A stretch of DNA of 6,536 nucleotides from Actinomycetes bacterium (GTDB lineage: Bacteria > Actinomycetota > Actinomycetes > Actinomycetales > Microbacteriaceae): assembly GCA_023386675.1 (NCBI GenBank), contig JAEWJG010000348.1, positions 1-6,536 on the forward strand, read 5' to 3'. The notes under the pieces are model-generated. The model was given only the letters and a program-made list of their open reading frames with translations. It did no database searches and was not told where the DNA came from. The translations under genes were made by a program, and so were the position numbers. Below are positions 1 to 6,113 of the stretch, piece after piece; within the stretch, counting starts at the first letter, position 1, and each line of letters starts with the position of its first letter.

Positions 1-1284
1 GTACAGCATGGAGGCGACCGCGTCGACGCGCAGGCCGTCGACATGGAACTCCTCGAGCCAGTACAGCGCGTTGGCGACGAGGAAGTTGCGCACCTGCGAG
101 TTGCCGTAGTCGAAGATGTACGTGCCCCAGTCCTTGTGCTCGCCGCGGCGCGGGTCCGCGTGCTCGTACAGCGGCTGGCCGTCGAACCGGGCGAGCGCCC
201 AGTCGTCCTTGGGGAAGTGGCCGGGCACCCAGTCGAGGATGACGCCGATCCCGGCCTGGTGCAGCCGGTCGATGAGGTACTTGAGGTCGTCGGGGTGGCC
301 GAACCGGCTCGTCGGCGCGTAATAGCCGGTGACCTGGTAGCCCCACGACCCGCCGAAGGGATGCTCGGCGAGCGGCAGGAACTCCACGTGCGTGTAGCCG
401 AGGGCGCCGACGTAGTCGATCAGCTCGTCCGCCGCCTCGCGGTAGCCGAGCCCGGGCCGCCACGAGCCGAAATGCAGCTCGTAGACGCTCATCGGGCCAG
501 CGTGCGGGTCCTGCGCGGCGCGGGAGCCCATCCACTCGTCGTCCTCCCACGCGTGGCGGCTGACCGTGATGCGGGACGCGGTCGCCGGGGGAGTCTCGGC
601 GCACTGGGCCAGCGGGTCGATCTTGCGCAGCCAGCGGCCGTCCTGGGCGAGGATGTCGAACTTGTAGATCTCGCCTTCGCCGAGGCCCGGGACGAAGATC
701 TCCCAGACGCCGGACGAGCCCATGTTGCGCATCGAGTAGAGCGTGCCGTCCCAGCCGTTGAAGTCGCCGACGACCCGGACGGCGCGGGCGTGCGGCGCCC
801 ACACGGTGAAGGACGTGCCGACGACGCCGCCGAGGTCGCGCACGTGCGCACCGAGTGCGGTCCACAGCGTCTCGTGGCGCCCCTCGCCGATCAGGTGCAG
901 GTCGAGCTCACCGATCGTGGGGAGGAAGCGGTAGGGGTCGTCCGCGGTCCAGGTGCTGCCGTCGTCGTAGCGCGCCTCGATCTGGTACGCCCCGGGCCCG
1001 ACGATGTCGACGCCCTGCCAGACGCCGTAGCCGACGTGGGCGAGCTCGATGTGCGCACCGGTCGAGAGGACGGCGAACACCTCTTTTGCGAGCGGGCGCA
1101 GAGCACGGATGACCGTGACCGGGTCGGCGACGCCGGGGGCGTTCAGCTGGTGCTGGCCGAGCACGGAGTGCGGGTCGTGGTAGCTGCCGGCGGCGATCGC
1201 CGCGAGCAGGCTCTCGTCGAGGTCCGGCAGGTCGACACCGGCGACGCGGCTGTGCTTTTCGGCCTCTGGGGGGATGGGGGACAT
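1..1284 (-). CDS. glgB: 1,4-alpha-glucan branching enzyme GlgB (5' part; C-terminus beyond left edge)
   Basis: GlgB cuts an alpha-1,4-glucan chain and re-attaches the piece by an alpha-1,6 bond, making branched glycogen in the cytoplasm. The visible 428 residues, read from ATG at 1284, show an N-terminal domain opening with SYHDPHSVLG (residues 34-43). A CBM48-like domain (about 155-240) contains VGDFNGWDG (172-180). The GH13 barrel begins at about 265 with MSVYELHFGSW (265-275) and GYTHVEFLPL (296-305). Conserved region I is DWVPGHFP (351-358). Region II is GLRVDAVAS (417-425), whose Asp421 aligns with the catalytic nucleophile Asp405 of E. coli GlgB. The acid/base Glu and the third catalytic Asp lie outside the window. 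Full-length family members have about 730 residues, so roughly 300 are missing. The start is supported by GAGGAG 7 nt upstream. An alternative in-frame GTG at 1317 overlaps the glgE stop as GTGA but has no ribosome-binding site. It lies 29 bp downstream of glgE and is probably co-transcribed with it. Confidence 0.97.
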   Translation of the reverse strand, partial: MSPIPPEAEKHSRVAGVDLPDLDESLLAAIAAGSYHDPHSVLGQHQLNAPGVADPVTVIRALRPLAKEVFAVLSTGAHIELAHVGYGVWQGVDIVGPGAYQIEARYDDGSTWTADDPYRFLPTIGELDLHLIGEGRHETLWTALGAHVRDLGGVVGTSFTVWAPHARAVRVVGDFNGWDGTLYSMRNMGSSGVWEIFVPGLGEGEIYKFDILAQDGRWLRKIDPLAQCAETPPATASRITVSRHAWEDDEWMGSRAAQDPHAGPMSVYELHFGSWRPGLGYREAADELIDYVGALGYTHVEFLPLAEHPFGGSWGYQVTGYYAPTSRFGHPDDLKYLIDRLHQAGIGVILDWVPGHFPKDDWALARFDGQPLYEHADPRRGEHKDWGTYIFDYGNSQVRNFLVANALYWLEEFHVDGLRVDAVASMLY

Positions 1285-1290
1285 GGGTCG

Positions 1291-1298
1291 GCTCCTCA
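1291..1298 (-). promoter_or_regulatory. Ribosome-binding site of glgB
   Basis: The minus strand reads TGAGGAGC here, a strong Shine-Dalgarno match 7 nt before ATG 1284. It lies wholly in the 29-bp glgE-glgB gap. It favours ATG 1284 over the upstream in-frame GTG at 1317. No promoter or terminator fits in this gap, which supports co-transcription of glgE and glgB. Confidence 0.75.
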
Positions 1299-1313
1299 GC
1301 TCTCGGTCGGCGG

Positions 1314-3419
1314 TCACAGCGGGCGGACGGACAGGATGTGCACGGGCTCCGTGAACGCGTCCAGGCGCACGTAGTTGTCGGTGCCCCACGTCCAGCGTTG
1401 TCCGGTCACGCGGTCCTTCACCTCGAACTGCTGCCCGAAGGGGATGCCGAACACGGTGGGGTCGAGGTGGACGATCGTCTCGCGCACCGAGTGCGGGTCG
1501 ACGTTCGCGATCACGAGGACCGCGTCGGCCTTGCCGCTGCGGGTGAACCGCCCGTCGAGGTACTTGGAGTAGACGAGGATGCTGTCGTCGTCGCTCCAAT
1601 GGATGGACAGGTTGCGCAGCTGCCGCAGCGGGGGGTGCTCGCTGCGCGCCCGGTTGAGCATGGTCAGGTAGCCCGCGAGTGAGCGTCCCTCCTGCTGCGC
1701 ACGGGTGTAGTCGCGGGGGCGGTACTCGTACTTCTCGTTGTCGATGTACTCCTCGGCTCCCGGCCTGGCGACGTTCTCGAACAGCTCGTAGCCCGAGTAG
1801 ACACCCCAGGTCGGAGCAGCCGTCGCCGCGATGGCCGCGCGCACCTTGAACGCGGGCTGGCCGCCGAACTGCAGGTACTCGGTGAGGATGTCCGGCGTGT
1901 TCACGAACAGGTTCGGCCGCAGGTAGTCGGCCGTCTCGTGCGCGAGGGAGTCGAGGAACTCCTCCAGCTCCTCCTTCGTGTTCCGCCAGGTGAAGTACGT
2001 GTAGGACTGCTGGAACCCGGCCTTCGCCAGGGTGCGGAGCAGCGCGGGACGCGTGAACGCCTCCGCCAGGAACACCACATCCGGGTCGGTCTCGTTGACC
2101 GTGTGGATGAGCCACTCCCAGAAGTGCAGCGGCTTGGTGTGCGGGTTGTCGACGCGGAAGATGCGGACACCCAGCGCCATCCAGTGCCGGACGATGCGGA
2201 GCACTTCCTGGCGGAGGCCCTCGTAGTCGTTGTCGAAGTTGATGGGGTAGATGTCCTGGTACTTCTTCGGCGGGTTCTCCGCGTAGGCGATCGTGCCGTC
2301 CGGGAGGGTGGTGAACCACTCCGGATGCGTCTGCACCCACGGGTGGTCGGGCGACGCCTGCAGTGCTAGGTCGAGCGCGACCTCCAGGCCGGCCTGCTTG
2401 GCCTTGCCGAGGAAGAAGGCGAAGTCCTTCTCGGTGCCGAGGTCGGGGTGGATGGCGTCGTGGCCGCCCTCCGCGCTGCCGATGGCCCACGGCGAACCCG
2501 GGTCGTTGTCGCCGGCGTCGAGCGTGTTGTTCGGTCCCTTGCGGAACGTCCGCCCGATCGGGTGGATGGGCGGCAGATAGACGACGTCGAAGCCCATCGC
2601 CGCGATCTCGGGCAGGCGCTTCGCGGCCGTGCGGAACGTGCCCGACTGCCAAGTGCCGTCGGCGCGCTTCTTGGCACCCTCGGACCGCGGGAAGAACTCG
2701 TACCAGCTGCCGACACCGGCACGGGTGCGCTCCACCTGGATGGCGCGCGTGGCCGAGAGGGACGGCAGGCTCACCACGGGCCGCTCGGCGAGCACCTGCT
2801 GGATGCGGTCGTCCACCGCGGCCTGGAAGCGCTCCTCCACCGGCCGCCGGGTGTCCGCGACGACCTTGGCCGCCTCGGAGAGGTGGCGACGCTCGGCGGT
2901 GCTCCTCCGCTTGTCCTTCGACGCCCGGATCAGGATGTCGTGACCCATCGTCAGCATCAGCTCGACGTCGATCCCGGCCGGGACCTTCACCTCGGCGTTG
3001 TGATGCCAGGTGGCGTACTCGTCGGCGTACGCCTGGACGCGGTAGCGCCAGAGGCCGGTCTGATCGAGCTGCACCTCCACCTCCCACCGGTCGGTGCCGG
3101 GGGTGAGCGGTCGCATGTGGTGCTCGGTCTGCTGCCCGGCGGGGTCGAGCAGGATGAGGTCCACGCCGATCTTGTCGTGCCCCTCTCTGAAGGCGGTCGC
3201 GCGGAACGGGATCACCTCCCCGCTGAACGCCGTCGCGGCCCACAGTCCCTCGTCGACCTGGGGCGACAGCTCCAGGATGGGGATGCGCGGGAGCAGGGGT
3301 TCGTAAGGCGCTGGAGGCGCCGGGGGCGCCGCCTGCGCGGGGGCTTGGTTCGTGGCCGCCTCGGGCGCGGCGGCTGCTGACTTGGTCGCTGCGTTCTTCA
3401 CCACGGTCCGAACGTACAC
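1314..3419 (-). CDS. glgE: Alpha-1,4-glucan:maltose-1-phosphate maltosyltransferase GlgE
   Basis: GlgE transfers maltosyl units from alpha-maltose-1-phosphate to the non-reducing end of alpha-1,4-glucan (the trehalose-to-glucan or GlgE pathway; GH13_3). The 701 residues match the length of the M. tuberculosis enzyme. After an Ala/Pro-rich tail (about 10-44), an N-terminal beta-sandwich domain begins at RIPILELSPQVDEG (45-58). A helical insert follows (about 155-215), then the catalytic barrel (about 225-600) and a C-terminal beta domain. Diagnostic motifs are SWYEFFPRS (238-246), YLPPIHPIG (281-289), AENPPKKYQDIYP (380-392), FRVDNPHTKP (421-430, nucleophile Asp424), FLAEAF (450-455, general acid Glu453) and VNTPD (506-510, Asp510 stabilising the transition state). 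All catalytic residues are present. The start is GTG 3419, because a TGA in the same frame lies directly upstream (3420-3422). GTG codons at 3404 and 3401 are later alternatives. Only a weak GGG stands 7 nt upstream of 3419. It heads a likely glgE-glgB operon and diverges from glgP. Confidence 0.97.
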   Translation of the reverse strand: MYVRTVVKNAATKSAAAAPEAATNQAPAQAAPPAPPAPYEPLLPRIPILELSPQVDEGLWAATAFSGEVIPFRATAFREGHDKIGVDLILLDPAGQQTEHHMRPLTPGTDRWEVEVQLDQTGLWRYRVQAYADEYATWHHNAEVKVPAGIDVELMLTMGHDILIRASKDKRRSTAERRHLSEAAKVVADTRRPVEERFQAAVDDRIQQVLAERPVVSLPSLSATRAIQVERTRAGVGSWYEFFPRSEGAKKRADGTWQSGTFRTAAKRLPEIAAMGFDVVYLPPIHPIGRTFRKGPNNTLDAGDNDPGSPWAIGSAEGGHDAIHPDLGTEKDFAFFLGKAKQAGLEVALDLALQASPDHPWVQTHPEWFTTLPDGTIAYAENPPKKYQDIYPINFDNDYEGLRQEVLRIVRHWMALGVRIFRVDNPHTKPLHFWEWLIHTVNETDPDVVFLAEAFTRPALLRTLAKAGFQQSYTYFTWRNTKEELEEFLDSLAHETADYLRPNLFVNTPDILTEYLQFGGQPAFKVRAAIAATAAPTWGVYSGYELFENVARPGAEEYIDNEKYEYRPRDYTRAQQEGRSLAGYLTMLNRARSEHPPLRQLRNLSIHWSDDDSILVYSKYLDGRFTRSGKADAVLVIANVDPHSVRETIVHLDPTVFGIPFGQQFEVKDRVTGQRWTWGTDNYVRLDAFTEPVHILSVRPL

Positions 3420-3420
3420 T
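3415..3420 (+). promoter_or_regulatory. Candidate -10 box for glgP
   Basis: TACACT fits the TANNNT pattern of an actinobacterial sigma-70-type -10 element. It would place transcription start near 3427, giving a leader of about 35 nt before glgP. It overlaps the glgE GTG start on the other strand. No convincing -35 element is found 16-18 bp upstream, where the sequence is only CGTTCT-like, so the call is tentative. Confidence 0.25.
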
Positions 3421-3461
3421 CATTAACCCGCCCGTCATGAGGCTCCTCTAAGGTGGACCGG
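3420..3461. promoter_or_regulatory. Compact divergent glgE/glgP intergenic region
   Basis: Only 42 bp separate the two start codons, so each promoter must overlap the other gene's 5' end or leader. The gap holds GAGGCTCCTC (3439-3448), which reads as a purine-rich Shine-Dalgarno-like block on both strands. It also holds AAGGTGG for glgP. On the minus strand GAGGAG (3443-3448) sits 4 nt before an ATG at 3438, but that ATG is out of frame with glgE. The palindrome TCATGA occurs at 3435-3440. No clear operator is visible. A very weak glgE promoter candidate lies inside glgP (minus strand TTGTCG at 3503-3508 and TAAATC at 3478-3483, 19-bp spacer), but this is near the level of chance. Confidence 0.6.
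3450..3456 (+). promoter_or_regulatory. Ribosome-binding site deciding the glgP start
   Basis: AAGGTGG lies 5 nt before GTG 3462. A second in-frame GTG at 3453 is actually inside this purine block, so using it as the start would leave only a GAGG 10 nt upstream (3439-3442). The conserved family N-terminus (KAIRRFTVR) also begins directly after GTG 3462. I therefore prefer 3462, which shortens the protein by three residues. Confidence 0.65.
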
Positions 3462-6032
3462 GTGAAGGCCATCCGTCGATTTACCGTCCGCGCCGTCCTC
3501 CCCGACAACCTCTCCGCTCTGGAGGAGATCGCGGCCAACCTCCGCTGGTCGTGGCACGAGCCCACCAAGGAGCTGTTCGCCCGCATCTCGCCGGAGCTGT
3601 GGCAGCAGGTCAGACACGATCCGATCGCGCTGCTCGGCGCGGTCGAGCCCTCGCGCCTCGCCGAGCTGGCGGCCGACCCGGGCTACGTGGAATGGGCGAA
3701 CCACATCCGCGACGACCTCCGCTCGTACCTCAGCGAGCCGCGCTGGTACCAGTCGCTGGGGGAGGGCGCGCCCAAGACCATCGCCTACTTCTCGCCCGAG
3801 TTCGGCATCGCGGCCACGCTGCCGCAGTACTCCGGCGGCCTCGGCATCCTCGCCGGCGACCACCTCAAGGCGGCCAGCGACCTCGGCGTGCCGATCGTCG
3901 CTGCCGGGCTCTTCTACCGGTCCGGCTACTTCTCGCAGGCGATCACGCCCGACGGCTGGCAGCTGGAGAGCTACCCGGTGCTCGATCCGGACGGTCTTCC
4001 GCTCAGCGTCCTGCGCAACCCGGACGGCACTCCCGTGCAGATCTCGCTGGCCCTGCCGGATGGCGTGCTGCACGCGCGGGTCTGGCAGGCCGCGGTCGGT
4101 CGCGTCAAGCTGCTCCTGCTCGACACCGACATCCCGGACAACGAGGAGCGCCTGCGCTCGGTCACCGACCGCCTGTACGGCGGCGGGGGAGAGCACCGCC
4201 TGCTGCAGGAGCTACTGCTCGGCATCGGCGGCGTCCGCGCGGTGAAGGCGTGGACCGAGCTGACCGGCGCGCCGGAGGCCGAGGTGTTCCACACCAACGA
4301 GGGCCACGCCGGGTTCCTCGGGCTGGAGCGCATCTCCGACCTGATCGGCGAGGGGCTGAGCTTCGACCAGGCGCTGCAGGTCGTGCGTGCCGGCACCGTG
4401 TTCACGACGCACACGCCGGTCCCGGCGGGCATCGACCGGTTCGACAGGCCGCTGGTCCAGCGGTACTTCTCCACGTCGCTGCTTCCGGGCGTGTCGGTCG
4501 ACCAGGTGCTCCCGCTGGGCGCCGAGGACTACCCGGGCGGATCGCCGGACGTGTTCAACATGGCGGTCATGGGCCTGCGGCTGGGCCAGCACGCTAACGG
4601 CGTCTCGCAGCTGCACGGCGACGTGTCGCGGCACATGTTCAACGGCCTCTACCCGGGATTCGACCCGCAGGAGGTGCCGATCGATTCGGTCACCAACGGC
4701 GTCCACGCGCCCACCTGGACCGACCCGATGCTCCGCGCCCTGGCCCTGGAGCGGCTCGGCACCGAGGACACGACGCACGCGGACTGGGCCAACAGCGGCG
4801 CGGTCAGCGACCTGGACCTCTGGGGTGTCCGCAACCGGATGCGCGAGCAGCTGGTGCAGGACGCCCGCCGCCGCCTGGAGCGCGCCTGGGAGGAGCAGAA
4901 TCCCGGCGGCATCGCGCCCGCATGGATGGACGACCTGCTCGACCCGAACGTCCTCACCATCGGCTTCGCCCGCCGCGTGCCGACCTACAAGCGCCTGACG
5001 CTGATGCTGCACGACCCGGACCGGCTGCGGAAGATCCTCACCGACCCGCAGCGGCCCGTGCAGTTCGTCATCGCCGGCAAGTCGCACCCGGCCGACGACG
5101 AGGGCAAGCGTCTCATCCAGAAGCTGGTGCAGTTCGCGTCCGAGGCCGACATCCGGCAGCGGATGGTGTTCCTGCCCGACTACGACATCGGGATGGCGCA
5201 GCTGCTCTACCCCGGCACCGACGTCTGGCTGAACAACCCGCTGCGTCCGTTGGAGGCGTGCGGCACCTCCGGGATGAAGGCGGCGCTGAACGGCGCGCTC
5301 AACCTGTCGATCCTCGACGGCTGGTGGAACGAGTTCTACGACGGAGAGAACGGCTGGGCGATCCCGTCCGCGGATGCGGCCGGCGACGGCGCGGAGCGCG
5401 ACGCGCTCGAGGCCGAGGCGATGTACGACCTGATCGAGAACCAGATCGCGCCGCGGTTCTACGACCGCGACGGCGACGGCGTTCCGACGGCCTGGGTGTC
5501 GCGCATCCGGCACACCCTCGCCACGCTGTCCGCGCCGCTGTCGGCCGAGCGGATGGTCCGTGAATACGTGGAGCGCCTGTACGTGCCCGCCGCCTCGTAC
5601 GAGGACCGCCTGACCGAGGACGACTTCGCCGAAGCGCGCTCGCTCGCGGCCTGGAAGCAGAAGGTCGAGGCCGCCTGGCCGGGCGTCAACGTCGCGCACG
5701 TCGACGCGGGAGGGGTGGATGCGGTGCCGCAGGTCGGCGACGAGCTGCACGTCCGCGCGCTGGTGCACCTGAACGGGCTCGACCCGTCCGACGTCGAGGT
5801 GCAGGTCGTCTACGGCCGCAGCCACGACGACGAGCTGACGGACACCCGCCACCAGGCGCTCACGGTCGACACGTCGGTCCCGGGCTCCCACGATGCCACC
5901 GTCGCCCACGAGTTCGTCGGCACGGTCCGCCTCGCCTGGGCCGGCTCCTTCGGCTACACCGTCCGCGTCGTCCCCGTGAACGACCTCCTCCTAACCCCCG
6001 CCGAACTCGGCCTGGTCACCACCGCCTCCTGA
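3462..6032 (+). CDS. glgP: Glycogen/alpha-glucan phosphorylase GlgP (GT35, PLP-dependent)
   Basis: GlgP releases glucose-1-phosphate from non-reducing ends of alpha-1,4-glucan using phosphate and pyridoxal phosphate, in the cytosol. From GTG 3462 the protein has 856 residues, normal for the actinobacterial GlgP type with an N-terminal DUF3417-like domain (about 8-112; NLRWSWHEPT near 26-35). Later motifs in order are AYFSPEFGI (108-116), YSGGLGILAGDHLKAASDLG (123-142), HTNEGHAG (277-284), THTPVPAGIDRF (316-327), VTNGVH (410-415), GFARRVPTYKR (501-511), AGKSHPAD (538-545), FLPDYDIGMAQLL (570-582) and EACGTSGMK (598-606). Lys606 is the expected PLP-binding lysine. Residues past about 720 form a less conserved C-terminal domain. 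The gene starts 3 bases further upstream per codon if GTG 3453 is used (859 residues). It diverges from glgE and is followed by a long hairpin. It catalyses the degradative counterpart of GlgE/GlgB, although phosphorylases are reversible. The frame is intact. Confidence 0.96.
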   Translation: MKAIRRFTVRAVLPDNLSALEEIAANLRWSWHEPTKELFARISPELWQQVRHDPIALLGAVEPSRLAELAADPGYVEWANHIRDDLRSYLSEPRWYQSLGEGAPKTIAYFSPEFGIAATLPQYSGGLGILAGDHLKAASDLGVPIVAAGLFYRSGYFSQAITPDGWQLESYPVLDPDGLPLSVLRNPDGTPVQISLALPDGVLHARVWQAAVGRVKLLLLDTDIPDNEERLRSVTDRLYGGGGEHRLLQELLLGIGGVRAVKAWTELTGAPEAEVFHTNEGHAGFLGLERISDLIGEGLSFDQALQVVRAGTVFTTHTPVPAGIDRFDRPLVQRYFSTSLLPGVSVDQVLPLGAEDYPGGSPDVFNMAVMGLRLGQHANGVSQLHGDVSRHMFNGLYPGFDPQEVPIDSVTNGVHAPTWTDPMLRALALERLGTEDTTHADWANSGAVSDLDLWGVRNRMREQLVQDARRRLERAWEEQNPGGIAPAWMDDLLDPNVLTIGFARRVPTYKRLTLMLHDPDRLRKILTDPQRPVQFVIAGKSHPADDEGKRLIQKLVQFASEADIRQRMVFLPDYDIGMAQLLYPGTDVWLNNPLRPLEACGTSGMKAALNGALNLSILDGWWNEFYDGENGWAIPSADAAGDGAERDALEAEAMYDLIENQIAPRFYDRDGDGVPTAWVSRIRHTLATLSAPLSAERMVREYVERLYVPAASYEDRLTEDDFAEARSLAAWKQKVEAAWPGVNVAHVDAGGVDAVPQVGDELHVRALVHLNGLDPSDVEVQVVYGRSHDDELTDTRHQALTVDTSVPGSHDATVAHEFVGTVRLAWAGSFGYTVRVVPVNDLLLTPAELGLVTTAS

Positions 6033-6038
6033 CCCCTC

Positions 6039-6110
6039 CCTCCGTCGAGTCCGCGAAGAGTGCACGCGACACGCCGAAGGAGCGTGCACTCTTCGTGGAC
6101 TCGATGGAGG
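6039..6110 (+). terminator. Long hairpin after glgP; probable bidirectional terminator or palindromic repeat
   Basis: Two 29-nt arms (6039-6067 and 6082-6110) pair completely around a 14-nt loop (6068-6081). There are 27 Watson-Crick pairs and two G.U pairs (6044-6105 and 6053-6096). It begins 6 nt after the glgP stop and ends 3 nt before the stop of the convergent GNAT gene, so it fills the gap. No T-run follows on either strand, as is common for GC-rich actinobacterial terminators. The position suggests it ends both transcripts. The exceptional stem length also allows a dispersed palindromic repeat or a 3' end stabiliser. Confidence 0.7.
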
Positions 6111-6113
6111 CGG

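Noticed and set aside
43..1374. 443-codon plus-strand open frame opposite glgB
   Set aside because: It is antisense to a gene with clear GH13 motifs. Its Val/Arg/Asp/Glu-rich translation is typical of mirror frames in GC-rich genes. No domain is recognisable.
2448..3380. 310-codon plus-strand open frame opposite glgE (and a 247-codon one at 2363-3106)
   Set aside because: Both are mirrors of an intact, well-conserved glgE. Their Arg/Gly/Pro-rich composition matches antisense shadows.
3453..3461. GTG 3453 as the glgP start
   Set aside because: This codon lies within the AAGGTGG block that best serves GTG 3462, and family similarity begins after 3462. It cannot be fully excluded.
3435..4196. 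253-codon minus-strand open frame reaching into the glgE/glgP gap
   Set aside because: It overlaps the glgP 5' half antisense, has no family resemblance, and ends in TGA at 3435-3437 in the same frame as glgE. I considered an upstream extension of glgE, but TGA codons at 3435 and 3420 exclude it.
4212..5909. 565-codon minus-strand open frame opposite glgP
   Set aside because: It is antisense to glgP through the catalytic domain, low in complexity (Val/Arg/Asp/Gly), and shows no recognisable motif. It is a composition effect.
6068..6081. Possible attachment site or CRISPR-like repeat unit in the inverted repeat
   Set aside because: There is a single inverted pair with no spacers, no direct repeat copies in the window, and no integrase or cas gene nearby.
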